64,000 nucleotides of DNA from Bin80 sp965203305 (GCA_965203305.1 OZ241874.1:1116001-1180000), one strand, 5' to 3'; positions 37,846 to 47,009 are shown, counted from the first letter of the stretch. Notes: a model not told the origin generated them from the letters alone. Numbers and translations: made by a program.

Positions 37846-39306
37846 TTATCCGACGGATCCTTCCAGTTCAATAGCCAGAAGTTTTCGTGCCTCTACGGCA
37901 AACTCCATGGGCAGTTTGGCCAGAATTTCCTGGCAGAACCCGCTCACCAGGAGTTTGATGGCATCCTGCTCGCTGATTCCGCGCTGCTGGCAGTAAAACA
38001 TCTGGTCTTCTCCAACTTTGCTTGTCGTTGCTTCATGTTCTACCTGTGCAGTGGGATTCTGGATTTCCAGGTAAGGAAATGTATGTGCTCCGCACCGGTC
38101 TCCCAGAAGCATGGAATCACATTGCGTAAAGTTTCGAGCATTCTCCGCACCTTTATTAATTCGCACCAGCCCGCGATAGCTGTTATTGGAGCGACCAGCG
38201 GAGATTCCCTTGGAGATGATTGCACTGGAAGTATTGCGTCCAATATGGAGCATCTTGGTTCCGGTGTCCGCCTGTTGCCGGCCCTTTGTAAACGCGACGG
38301 AATAGAACTCTCCGACAGAGTGATTTCCTTTCAGGATCACGCTGGGATATTTCCAGGTGATGGAGGATCCCGTTTCCAGCTGGGTCCAGGAAATTTTAGA
38401 TCCGGTCCCTTCACAGATTCCCCGTTTGGTCACAAAATTGAATACTCCGCCTTTTCCCTCATTATCCCCGGGATACCAGTTCTGGATCGTTGAGTATTTG
38501 ACTTCGGCATCCTTGTGTGCGATAATTTCCACGACGGCAGCATGGAGCTGATTTTCATCCCGGCGTGGTGCGGTGCACCCCTCCAGGTAGGATACATAGG
38601 AGCCTTCTTCAGCCACGATCAGGGTTCGCTCAAACTGTCCCGTTCCCGCCTGGTTGATTCGGAAATAGGTAGAGAGCTCCATGGGACAGCGAACGCCGGC
38701 AGGAATATAGCAAAACGACCCGTCACTGAATACCGCTGCGTTGAGAGCGGCGTAAAAGTTGTCCGTATAGGGAACCACGCTCCCCATATACTTGCGAACC
38801 AGGTCGCCATGATTCTCAATCGCTTCGGTAAACGAACAGAAGATGATTCCGAGTTTGGCCAATTCTTCTTTGAAGGTGGTTGCCACGGACACGCTGTCCA
38901 CGACAGCATCCACGGCCACGCCGGCCAGTACTTTCTGCTCCTCCAGAGGGATTCCGAGTGCCTCAAATGTTTTGATGAGTTCAGGATCCACCTCATCAAG
39001 ACTTTCGTAGCGGGGCTTGTTTCCCGGAGCAGAGTAGTAACTGATGTTCTGAAAATCAATTTCAGGGTACTTGATATGCGCCCAGCGCGGATACTTGTCC
39101 GTATCAGAGGCCAGCTTTTCCCAGTGTCGGAATGCCCGGAGACGGGTTTCCAGCATCCAGTCAGGATCCTGTTTTTTGGCGGAGATAAGCCGAACTACCT
39201 CTTCGTTCAGGCCCTTCGGAATTGTATCCGAAACGATGTCTGTTGACCATCCATGCTCGTAGTCGCCTTCTGCGACTTCATGCAGGTACTGAGTGTCGGT
39301 ATTCAT
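37846..39306 (-). CDS. sufB: SufB, Fe-S scaffold subunit
   Basis: 486 residues from the ATG at 39306 (MNTDTQYLHEVAEGDYEHGW), matching the family's usual length of about 480; the longer in-frame extension to 39447 would run into the sufA start. Conserved blocks: NISYYSAPGNKPRYESLDEV, YIPAGVRCPMELSTYFRIN, YLEGCTAPRRDENQLHAAVV (conserved Cys) and MLLGDRCGAHTFPYLEIQN (conserved Cys near the C-terminus). First gene of the SUF operon. Confidence 0.95.
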   Translation of the reverse strand: MNTDTQYLHEVAEGDYEHGWSTDIVSDTIPKGLNEEVVRLISAKKQDPDWMLETRLRAFRHWEKLASDTDKYPRWAHIKYPEIDFQNISYYSAPGNKPRYESLDEVDPELIKTFEALGIPLEEQKVLAGVAVDAVVDSVSVATTFKEELAKLGIIFCSFTEAIENHGDLVRKYMGSVVPYTDNFYAALNAAVFSDGSFCYIPAGVRCPMELSTYFRINQAGTGQFERTLIVAEEGSYVSYLEGCTAPRRDENQLHAAVVEIIAHKDAEVKYSTIQNWYPGDNEGKGGVFNFVTKRGICEGTGSKISWTQLETGSSITWKYPSVILKGNHSVGEFYSVAFTKGRQQADTGTKMLHIGRNTSSAIISKGISAGRSNNSYRGLVRINKGAENARNFTQCDSMLLGDRCGAHTFPYLEIQNPTAQVEHEATTSKVGEDQMFYCQQRGISEQDAIKLLVSGFCQEILAKLPMEFAVEARKLLAIELEGSVG

Positions 39307-39449
39307 AGTATACTGTGAGTCCGATCCAGGAACTGCAGGTGCCCGGATCCAGGTTGAGTATGATAATTTGTATAAACCTTCATCCGTTTTTTTCGTTCCT
39401 GTATGTAGCACCACTTCATGACTATCATCATTCTTAAACCGATTCACAA
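39307..39449. promoter_or_regulatory. Divergent sufB / sufA control region
   Basis: 143 bases between the sufB ATG (39306, leftward) and the sufA ATG (39450, rightward). The two arms must be driven from here, which would allow joint control. A SufR or IscR-type operator was not identified by eye. Confidence 0.5.
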
Positions 39450-39782
39450 ATGCTTCTAAAAATCACGAGACGGGCGGGTGAACAGCTTCGCGCGGTTGCC
39501 ACAGAGGAGAATGTAGACTTGAATCAGTCCCATGTGCGCTTGTCTGTTGTCCAGGGCGGGTGCTCCGGCCTGACGTATGATCTGGGCTGGGATACGGAGA
39601 CGAGGGATGGAGATGTCCAGGTTGACATAGACGGGTTGTCAGTTATCGTTGATCGTCGCAGCAAACTCTATCTGGATGGTACGGAGCTGGACTTTACGGA
39701 CGGACTGGAAGGAAAGGGGTTTCACTTTTCCAATCCGCAAGCATCCAGAACCTGTGCATGTGGCGAATCATTTGGTCTGTAG
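39450..39782 (+). CDS. sufA: A-type Fe-S carrier (SufA/IscA/HesB family)
   Basis: 110 residues. The three cluster-binding cysteines are present: VVQGGCSGLTYDL (first) and TCACGESF (CxC pair, last two) at the C-terminus. Transfers clusters from the SufBCD scaffold to client proteins. It is divergent from sufB rather than in the operon, and the ubiquitin-like operon follows on the same strand after 88 bases. Confidence 0.93.
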   Translation: MLLKITRRAGEQLRAVATEENVDLNQSHVRLSVVQGGCSGLTYDLGWDTETRDGDVQVDIDGLSVIVDRRSKLYLDGTELDFTDGLEGKGFHFSNPQASRTCACGESFGL

Positions 39783-39870
39783 GAGTTCAGTACGAGAGAC
39801 GCAGACTTTTGCCATATGTACTCAGTTCAGGAGACCACCAAAACTGTTGATTTTAGCAGAGGTAACGAAG

Positions 39871-40578
39871 ATGGCTGTACTAATTCATATTGACGGAGCC
39901 GATCATGAATTTGATCCGGGGCTGATCAGCGGTGCTCGGTTGTATGAGCTCTCTGGCGGTCTCCTGCAACTTCAGATGGATGGCTGGAATATCCCCGTGC
40001 TACCCGAAGATTATCTTCTCATTCGAGGTGGCGAGAAATTCATCTCTGAGAGGAGAGAAGGCGAAGAGAATTCTGTGCCCCCTGATGGACTCAAGCCATC
40101 CCTCAGCGGAGACCGGGAGGTTACGCTCCCTCACCCTAAAATTACAGTGCAAGATTTGAAGGCTCATGACACGCCATTTCCAGATGGACGCTTGTTTGCC
40201 GAGACTCCGGGGGGAATGGATGTGGAGATCCGTGATGACGCAAGGTTGATCATTCAAAATGAAGACTCGTATTTCGTGATTCCTCCAGGCGATTTTGGAA
40301 GTGTGATTGATATTGAAGAATGTGGAAAGCACAATTGCAGAGTTCCGAGAGGTGGGGTCTACCGATATCGGCTTGATCACGAGACCTATGTATCCGAAAC
40401 TGCAAAGACGGATGGTACGCAGATCCTTGCCAGAGCAGACAAGAATCTGGATGAGTGGTCATTGAATCAGAAAGTTCACGGTGGCAGGCGCATCAAGATT
40501 GACGGCGGCCATGTTGATTTGACGAACACGGGAATTGAGCGATTCGAATCCATTCGTCGTCATGCGCAGCAGGGATAA
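39871..40578 (+). CDS. Multi-beta-grasp ubiquitin-like protein (multiubiquitin family)
   Basis: 235 residues from ATG 39871, which has a good ribosome site (AGAGG 8 bases upstream). At least two, probably three, beta-grasp-like units: the first, residues 1-60 (VLIHIDGADHEFD ... ISGARLYELSG ... LLIRGGEKFIS); a middle part around 95-160 (DLKAHDTPFPDG, a possible second unit); and the last, about 165-230 (YRYRLDHETYVSE ... DGTQILARA ... VDLTNTGIERFESI). The closing pattern VDL-x(3)-GIERFE is characteristic of the bacterial multiubiquitin family. The chain ends HAQQG, with a C-terminal Gly as expected for a conjugated Ubl, though not a diglycine. The stop overlaps the next ATG by one base. It is the presumed modifier of the three-gene operon. 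Confidence 0.8.
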   Translation: MAVLIHIDGADHEFDPGLISGARLYELSGGLLQLQMDGWNIPVLPEDYLLIRGGEKFISERREGEENSVPPDGLKPSLSGDREVTLPHPKITVQDLKAHDTPFPDGRLFAETPGGMDVEIRDDARLIIQNEDSYFVIPPGDFGSVIDIEECGKHNCRVPRGGVYRYRLDHETYVSETAKTDGTQILARADKNLDEWSLNQKVHGGRRIKIDGGHVDLTNTGIERFESIRRHAQQG

Positions 40579-40970
40579 TGACGACTCCTGTAACATTGCT
40601 CCCGGAGGATTCAGAGTATTTGGATCGCACTTATCGGGAGAGGTGGAGTATCATTTCAGAAGGAGCGGCCAAAAATGCACTGCTGATTGAGCATTTTCCA
40701 CTCCCCGCCGGATTTGAACCCGAAGAGGCAAACCTGATGGTTCTGATTCCAGTCGGTTATCCCGGGTCAGCTCTTGACATGTTCTACCTTGATCCTCATG
40801 TAAGACGGCTGGACGGGACACAGATCAATGCGATTGCAGATGAATCTCATTTTGAAATGCTGTGGCAACGGTGGTCAAGACACTATAAATGGAAGCCGGG
40901 CGAAGACACGCTTGTACGGCATGTAGAGTTTGTCAAACAGCAGCTGCGTGACGAACTGCAATGTCCCTGA
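40578..40970 (+). CDS. E2-like protein, prokaryotic E2 family E type
   Basis: 130 residues. The sequence LPEDSEYLDRTYRERWSII, a central IEHFPLPAGFEPEEANLMVL and IPVGYPGSALDMFYLDPHVR (the E2-fold PxGYP turn), then LWQRWSRHYKWKPGEDTL match the layout of the prokaryotic E2 family E. The only cysteine is Cys129, two residues from the end, so there is no catalytic Cys at the canonical site; conserved His in RWSRH may matter. It overlaps the E1-JAMM gene by 10 bases and the Ubl gene by one, so all three are translated together. Presumed to help transfer or position the Ubl. Confidence 0.78.
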   Translation: MTTPVTLLPEDSEYLDRTYRERWSIISEGAAKNALLIEHFPLPAGFEPEEANLMVLIPVGYPGSALDMFYLDPHVRRLDGTQINAIADESHFEMLWQRWSRHYKWKPGEDTLVRHVEFVKQQLRDELQCP

Positions 40971-42358
40971 TTGCGACGAAGCTCGTCATGACCGCTTCTG
41001 TCCATGGTGCACTCCTGGATTACCTGTTCCCCGGCGATGGACTGGAAGCGGCCGCCATTTTGATCTGTAACCGTGGTAAAGGCAGATTCGGGGAACGCCT
41101 GATTGTAGTGGATCCTCTTTTCCCTCCATATGAGGCGTGTGATCGACACAGTGACAAGCTGGTCTGGCCTTTTGCAGAAACCATGCACCCTGACCGGATC
41201 AGCGAGGTTGACCGCAAAAACCAGTCACTGGTTATGATTCATTCACATCCCTCTGGAGATGCCTTCTTTTCCGAGGTTGATGATCAGAATGATGAGGTAC
41301 TGCTCACATCTGTTACGGGGTGGTTTGATGATGCAAGGACGCATGGAACAGCCGTGATGAGATCTGATGGTACGATCAGAGCGAGGACACTGGATCAGGC
41401 CGGAGAATTCCGAGATGTTCATACGGTTGGAGTTGTGGGGGAAGAGATTAAGTGCTGGCAACGAATGACCGAGTGTTCTGACAAGGCCCACGAGGTGCGT
41501 ATCCGGCAAACATTTGGACAAGGAACGCTCGAGTTATTAAGGGGAATGCGGATTGGAGTCGTCGGCTGCTCTGGCACTGGAAGCATCGTAATCGAATTAT
41601 TGACTCGGAATGGCATCGGAGAGCTGGTGATCATTGATGATGATCCACTGGACGAACTGAACCTGAACAGAATCGTCAACAGCGCATCAGCAGATGCACG
41701 GAGGAGGCGGCCTAAAGTGCAGGCCACAAAGGAGGCGATTGAGCGAATCGGGCTGGGAACAGTAGTTCATGCGTATGAAGGGCGAACAGACTCGGCATCT
41801 GTCGTCAAGGCATTGATTGACTGCGATGTGATTTTTGGATGCGTAGACACTGCCTATGGCCGCTATCACCTGGATTGCATGGCAAGTGCATATTTGATTC
41901 CCTATTTCGATGTAGGGGTTGATCTGACAGCAGATGGGGAAGGGGGGATCTTGTCGGCGGATGCCGTGTCCCATTATGTCCATCCCGACGGTACCAGCCT
42001 CCTTTCACGCAGCGTATACACGATGGAGCAGGTAACCGCAGAGTTGTGGCAACGCAATGATGCGGAGTATTATGAACAGCAGCGACGGGCGGGATATCTT
42101 GCTGAGGTTGGCGAGGAGCAGCCTGCTGTCATGTCGGTGAACATGCAGGCTGCCTGTCTGGCGTTCAATGACTTTCTGGCAAGGATTTCGGGTTTTCGGA
42201 TGGATACCAATGCCGATTTTGCCACGCAGCGTTTCCGGCTGGTGCACGGCTCGTTTGAGATTGAAAGTGACAAGGGAAAGCCTCATTGCCTGTTCCAGCC
42301 ATATGTAGCCACAGGTGATCAAAGCCTGCTTGTGAAGAACAACACAACAAATGCGTAA
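40961..42358 (+). CDS. JAMM peptidase fused to E1/ThiF-like adenylating domain
   Basis: 465 residues with two enzymes. Residues about 1-150: JAMM/JAB metallo-isopeptidase with Glu29 and the full zinc motif H94-S-H96-x7-S104-xx-D107. Residues about 185-440: E1/ThiF/MoeB fold, nucleotide motif GVVGCSGTGS (199-208), IIDDDPLDELNLNR (Asp and Arg of ATP site) and Lys252 in RRRPKVQATKE. It can thus both activate a Ubl C-terminus and cleave Ubl precursors or conjugates. The catalytic Cys of the E1 part is not assigned; Cys in YHLDCMASAY is one candidate. Last gene of the operon. No separate E3 gene is seen. Confidence 0.85.
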   Translation: MSLIATKLVMTASVHGALLDYLFPGDGLEAAAILICNRGKGRFGERLIVVDPLFPPYEACDRHSDKLVWPFAETMHPDRISEVDRKNQSLVMIHSHPSGDAFFSEVDDQNDEVLLTSVTGWFDDARTHGTAVMRSDGTIRARTLDQAGEFRDVHTVGVVGEEIKCWQRMTECSDKAHEVRIRQTFGQGTLELLRGMRIGVVGCSGTGSIVIELLTRNGIGELVIIDDDPLDELNLNRIVNSASADARRRRPKVQATKEAIERIGLGTVVHAYEGRTDSASVVKALIDCDVIFGCVDTAYGRYHLDCMASAYLIPYFDVGVDLTADGEGGILSADAVSHYVHPDGTSLLSRSVYTMEQVTAELWQRNDAEYYEQQRRAGYLAEVGEEQPAVMSVNMQAACLAFNDFLARISGFRMDTNADFATQRFRLVHGSFEIESDKGKPHCLFQPYVATGDQSLLVKNNTTNA

Positions 42359-42656
42359 TTTGAGTAGTCCGATGCAGAATGCCGTTCTTGTTTGTATTCT
42401 TGTCAAAGCGAACGGACAGTGGTTCATATTTCGGGGAATGCCACCATCCCCCATGTACAGTCATTTTGGATTTCGAAGCGGACGCAAATAAGGCACATTC
42501 ATTTCAATTGGAAAGGTTGACGGGAATCAGAGAGCATAAAGTGGCTCGTGTGCGGGTTATCCCGTCATTGCACATGAAGAGGAGTAGTTTTTATGATCAA
42601 TTTTGACGTGAGTATCATGTCTATCTCAAAAATGTGTCAATACCTGCCCTAATAAC

Positions 42657-44291
42657 ATGGTTGAGCGAGTAGAAATTCGAAATTTCAAGCGTTTTAATGT
42701 GCTTGATTGTACACTTGCCGAACACTTGGTAATTGTCGGACCGAACAACTGTGGCAAGACCACGCTATTTCAGGCGATTGCCTTCTGGTCGGAGATTGCT
42801 TCGTATTGGGCAAGAGAAAATCCCGATCTCGCCCGCGACGAGAATGGTGAGTATCGTATTTCCCGACTGAATGTGTTGAGGGTATCCTCAGTATCTTTAA
42901 CGGATTGGGACCACCTGTGGCCAGACGGGGACACAAATTCTCCGGCTTCAATACGGCTTCAGATCAACGGTGAGTCACTGGGGTTTGAAATTATCTACGG
43001 GGAACGGGAGATTGTATCTATCCGCCCCATGAAGGAGGTCACGGAATCGGCTTTGGAAAGTTATCTTCAAGATCCTCTTATTCCGCTTTATATACCTCCA
43101 ATGTCAGGAGTAGACCGAGAAGAGCCGAACTATCATGGTCCGACTGTAATCCCTGGAAGATTATCAAGAGCGCAGGCAGGTACGGTATTGCGCAATATTC
43201 TTTTAGATGTTAGTGCTCATCCCGACAAATGGGAGGATTTGGATGAAGTCATATCAAATTTGTTTGGATGCAGGTTGCTGAGTCCAAGTGCAGGAGAAGA
43301 TGTTTTTGCCCGATATCGGGAAGGGGCATCCAAGATGGGACTGGATTATAGCAATGCATCTTCAGGGTTTCTGCAGGTTTTGATGCTATATGCCACTATC
43401 TTTTGGAGGAGTCACTCAATCATTCTTATTGATGAGCCAGATGCGCATCTGCATGTTTTCCTGCAGGAAAAGGTCTATCGTGACCTGAGGGATCGAGCCA
43501 GACATCATGGTTGGCAATGGATCATTGCGACACATTCACAACATTTGATCAATCAGGTTATTCCCGAAAATCTCAGGATTCTGGCTAAGGGTTTGAATAA
43601 AACTTCGAGTCGAAAGCTATTGGTAAAATCGTTGCAGTTGAACAATTTGGATGTATTGCTGGCACATCAGAAAAGATGTATTCTGTATTTAGAGGGGTGG
43701 ACCGACAGGGAAATACTGCGGAGCTGGGCGAAGGTGCTTGGGCACCCCCTGTATCAATTTTTGGATGATTTGCTTTGCAGGTTTACCTCTGAGGACAGCT
43801 GGCGGTCAACGGAGCACTTTCAGGCAATGCAGACCAGTGTGCCTGCCTTGAAAGGTGTAGAACTACAGGACAGGAATAACAGGGGGCAGAGAGTTGAGGA
43901 TACAAAGCAGTATCCAGAAGGCATGAAGCTTCTTGTATGGAAGAGGTATGAGATAGAGAATTATTTACTTCATCCCGTAGCAATCCTGCGATGGGTAACT
44001 CAGCGTGGAGACCAAGTGGTCATTGACCGGGCCAGAGACTATATGGATGACTACTTTCCGCCAGCGTTCCATAGAAATCCCTTTGAAGTTGATTACTTTG
44101 ATCTCATAAAGGGCAAGCGTGTGTTGAACAGGATATGCGAAGCAGCCGAGATGCCGTCAGATGAGACGGAATATTACGGTATTGCAGCCGGGATGAAGAA
44201 AGAGGAGATCCATCCAGAAGTAATCAAAAAGCTGGATATGATGGCAGAGCATTTTGGCGTTCTGAGCGGTGATCGTGCACAAGCCGAGTGA
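42657..44291 (+). CDS. OLD-like AAA ATPase with TOPRIM-like C-terminal part
   Basis: 544 residues. Walker A GPNNCGKTT (28-36) near the N-terminus after EIRNFKRFN, an ABC-type Walker B IILIDEPDAHLHVFLQEK near 260 and the H-loop IIATHSQHLI near 290. Behind it comes CILYLEGWTDREILRSWA, like the start of a TOPRIM domain, and KRYEIENYLLHPVAI, a motif common in OLD-type and related defence ATPases. 298 bases separate it from the ubiquitin-like operon, with no gene in the gap, so membership is uncertain. Location between that operon and mobile-element debris suggests a defence role. No partner (such as GajB-like helicase) follows. Confidence 0.75.
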   Translation: MVERVEIRNFKRFNVLDCTLAEHLVIVGPNNCGKTTLFQAIAFWSEIASYWARENPDLARDENGEYRISRLNVLRVSSVSLTDWDHLWPDGDTNSPASIRLQINGESLGFEIIYGEREIVSIRPMKEVTESALESYLQDPLIPLYIPPMSGVDREEPNYHGPTVIPGRLSRAQAGTVLRNILLDVSAHPDKWEDLDEVISNLFGCRLLSPSAGEDVFARYREGASKMGLDYSNASSGFLQVLMLYATIFWRSHSIILIDEPDAHLHVFLQEKVYRDLRDRARHHGWQWIIATHSQHLINQVIPENLRILAKGLNKTSSRKLLVKSLQLNNLDVLLAHQKRCILYLEGWTDREILRSWAKVLGHPLYQFLDDLLCRFTSEDSWRSTEHFQAMQTSVPALKGVELQDRNNRGQRVEDTKQYPEGMKLLVWKRYEIENYLLHPVAILRWVTQRGDQVVIDRARDYMDDYFPPAFHRNPFEVDYFDLIKGKRVLNRICEAAEMPSDETEYYGIAAGMKKEEIHPEVIKKLDMMAEHFGVLSGDRAQAE

Positions 44292-44303
44292 GGGACAAGA
44301 TCG

Positions 44304-44482
44304 TCAGTGACGAGTCCATCGTACCCGGTCTCCCACTACGAGTCCCTTCGTATCTGCAAATCCTCCGGGGACTTCTACTACGAACTGTGCAGGTGCGCTG
44401 ATGATGATCGGCTCATCGGAATGTGGCTTTGCATATTTGCTGATATCCACAATAGTGGAATCGTTCGAGATAAAAATCAGGT
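44304..44482 (-). pseudogene. Fragment duplicated from the DUF192 gene at 49454
   Basis: 179 bases that match 49454-49632 base for base without an indel and with about 10 percent substitutions, covering the last 59 codons and stop of the DUF192 lipoprotein (FISNDSTIVDISKYAKP... WTRH). Upstream coding sequence is absent; at 44483 the match ends abruptly and ISL3-type sequence begins. Non-functional on its own. Confidence 0.8.
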
Positions 44483-44495
44483 GGTATTACTGCAG

Positions 44496-45180
44496 TTATT
44501 GTGGATAGAGGCTCAGATTTCCATGGAAGAAGAGGACCACTACTCTGAAATTCTCAAAATTTCGGAAGCCTCTTGCGATGGTAAGCACTCGTTGAATTTT
44601 CCCGTTGATGCGTTCGGCTTTGGCATTGGACTGTTCGCACCAGAGCGCATTACAGACTCCATCAATATGCTCCTCGAAGGTGTCGGCGACCTTGATGGCT
44701 TGTTCAATGCCTGTCTTTCTGACACTGGCGAGCCAGAGCTTGAGATAGGTCATGGCTTCGGCAGGGGGAGGAGCATCGGAAGATGGCCTTGAAGTTCTCT
44801 CGCTGTTGCCAGAGTACGCCGACCTTGAGATTCGCGTCCATGATCGTCTGGAAAATCTCTTCCTGTTTTTCAGTGCTTCTGGATGGAATTTTGCCTCCAC
44901 TCTCCGAAGATTGTTCAGGGCTTTATTGAGGATCTTGATCAAATGAAAGCGGTCATGAACCAGGAGTGCACCGGGAAGCAAGTTCGCGGCAAGGTTGAGA
45001 AACGCCCTCCACATATCCGAGGTAATCGTTTTGTATCTATCCGAATATCCATGAGTGGCTCTCTGTTTCTCTGCCTTGTTCGGTTCGCGTGTCTTTCCTT
45101 GTTTCTTCTGCCATCTTCTCCTGATCAGTCGGCACTTCGGCGCGTCTCTTCTCTGTCCGAGGAGTTCATGAAGGGGTGGG
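44496..45180 (-). pseudogene. ISL3-family transposase, 5'-truncated remnant
   Basis: C-terminal about 225 codons of an ISL3-type transposase: YSDRYKTITSDMWRAFLNLA, LLVHDRFHLIKILNKALNNL, then YLKLWLASVRKTGI and the highly typical tail ERINGKIQRVLTIARGFRNF followed by FFHGNLSLYPQ. The open frame continues to about 45180 without a proper start and is cut there by the decayed IS110 copy. Part of the middle (RSWTRISRSAYS, RTSRPSSDAPP) looks frame-disturbed. Inactive. Confidence 0.75.
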
Positions 45181-45186
45181 GCAGAA

Positions 45187-46453
45187 TCTCATCAGGTCTG
45201 CGTGCATGACTCCGAGGGAACCCTCCTCGGAGAGAAGGCCTTTGCCCACTCCGGGAAAGGGCGAAGCGATAGGGTGGACTGGATCCTGGACCGCGCCGGC
45301 TGTGATGCGTCCCGCATTGCGGTGGCCATTGAGATTCCGCATGGTCCGGTTGTGGATACCCTGATGGACCGAGGCTTCCAAATCGGAACCATCAATCCCA
45401 AGCAGTCAGATCGCTTTCGAGACCGATTCTCCCCCGCAGGGGCCAAGGATGACCGCAGGGATGCGCAGGTACTGGCCAGTGCCATCCGGACCGACCCGAA
45501 GTGCTTTCGCTGGCTGAAGCCGCTGAGTGAGCATACTGTCAGGTTGCGCGAACGCTCCCACAGGACCGATCAACTGATCAAGCAACGGACTGCGATCCCC
45601 CATCAGATTCGACAACAGCTCCGGGGGGTACTTCCCCCAGTTCCTGGACTTGGGCGGACATCTATACGACGCATGGATTCTGGAACTCTGGAAGCTCATC
45701 CGTACCCCGAAAAGGGCGAAGAGAGTTCGCCTCGGCACGGTGGCCGCACTGATGAAAAAGCATCGGATCCGCCGGATTACCCCAGAACAGGCCCTCCAGA
45801 TGTTACGTCGTCCCTCCGTCCATGTGGCCATCGGGGTTACCGATGCTGCCGTGGATCATATTCTGGATTTGGTGGAGATGATGGCCGTGGTCAACAAACA
45901 GCTTCGCCGGGCGAATCAGGTCACGAAAGAGATCATCCAAAAGATGGAAGCGGGCGAAGCAACCGTTCTGGACGAGAACACTGCCCCCAGCGAAGCACCA
46001 GCAGAGACCTCTGCAGACGGGAACAACTAGGTCGAACCAGACCGCGACCACAACGATATTACAATCCTGCGCTCTATCCCGGGAGTCGGTATCCGGGTCC
46101 TGTCTACCCTCCTCTCCGAAGGCGGAAATCCCCTGGAAACACGAGACTACAAAGCCTTGGGGTGTCTGAGCGGGGTTGCCCCAGTTATCCGACGATCCGG
46201 AAAAAGCGTCTCCGTGATCCGACGACAAGCCATCCAGCACCGACTGGCCAATGCCATCTACCACTGGGCCAATGTGATCCTGCAACACGATCCCATCAGT
46301 AAAGCCAAGCACCAAGCCCTCCGAGCACGAGGACATACACACGGACGAGCACTGCGGACTATCGGAGACCGGCTCCTGGCAATCGCATGTGCCATGCTGC
46401 GAGATGGAACACTCTTTGACTCCAGTCGGCAGAGCAGAGGGACGCAGGCATAA
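45187..46453 (+). pseudogene. Broken IS110 transposase
   Basis: Compared with the intact copy, three lesions are clear: no N-terminus, a one-base G insertion in a G6 run near 45622-45627 (CTCCGGGGGGTACTTC against CTCCATGAGTACTTC), and an in-frame TAG at 46028. Restoring the frame gives YFPQFLDLGGHLYDAWILEL onward and SIPGVGIRVLSTLLSEGG to the end. DEDD residues and the RRSGKS block are otherwise still readable, so decay is recent. Confidence 0.85.
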
Positions 46454-46568
46454 GAACGCTGTATCCCAAACAACAACGGAATCGCACAGAAAATAACTCA
46501 CGAAATATGTGTCAACTTTTTCTGAAATCCGCCCGCTTTTTACTTGCATAAATGGTAAGGAGTCCCCC
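45187..46568 (+). mobile_element. IS110-family element, decayed and 5'-truncated
   Basis: Homology to the intact copy starts only at the SHQVCV codons (45187), so the left end, the start codon and any bridge RNA are missing. The right end CATAAATGGTAAGGAGT plus seven C at 46548-46568 is retained. Confidence 0.75.
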
Positions 46569-46702
46569 CCAATGGAGTATTGATATTCTCAAGGCACCAA
46601 ATATTCTTGGTCATTTTGCAAAAAATTCCATGGACTTGATTTTCAATCAAATTTATGTTAAACTCCGGGGGTATACTATAAAACAAACAATGTCAAGAAA
46701 CC

Positions 46703-46966
46703 ATGGTGAGAATACTGAAATGTATCAGAATATTACTGACAATAGCAGTATTGATTGTCGCGGCTTTTGTAGTGATAGACAATAATACCTCAGCAAAGAT
46801 GTCACAAAATTACCAGGTACCACAAGACAGAAGAGTAAGAGTAGTGCCCTGCGACAACTTGGACACTACCGTTTTCTGTTACTATGCTTACTGTCTTGAA
46901 GAAGGGAGCGAATGTTCGTTTTGGTCAGGTGCTTGTTTCAGCGTATGGGGAGGCTATTGCGATTAA
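46703..46966 (+). CDS. Small exported Cys-rich peptide (NVEALA-like layout)
   Basis: 87 residues. N-terminal signal or anchor segment (RILKCIRILLTIAVLIVAAF) followed by an Asn/Thr-rich spacer and a compact C-terminal domain with six cysteines (VVPCDNL, VFCYYAYCLEE, SECSFWSGACFSV, GYCD). This layout, a short exported peptide immediately ahead of a six-bladed propeller and a redoxin-like protein, recalls the NVEALA-type peptide cassettes of Bacteroidota, but the NVEALA motif itself is not present. An AT-rich promoter region lies in 46600-46700. Function unknown; disulfide-stabilised secreted peptide is the inference. Confidence 0.6.
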   Translation: MVRILKCIRILLTIAVLIVAAFVVIDNNTSAKMSQNYQVPQDRRVRVVPCDNLDTTVFCYYAYCLEEGSECSFWSGACFSVWGGYCD

Positions 46967-47009
46967 GAGGAAGACGGACTTGGTCAAGGAGATTATTAGT
47001 GTGGTTTTG

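Noticed and set aside
45202..46302. 366-codon plus frame in the second IS110 copy read as an intact gene
   Set aside because: Only the first about 145 codons match the transposase; the rest is out of frame after the G6 insertion.
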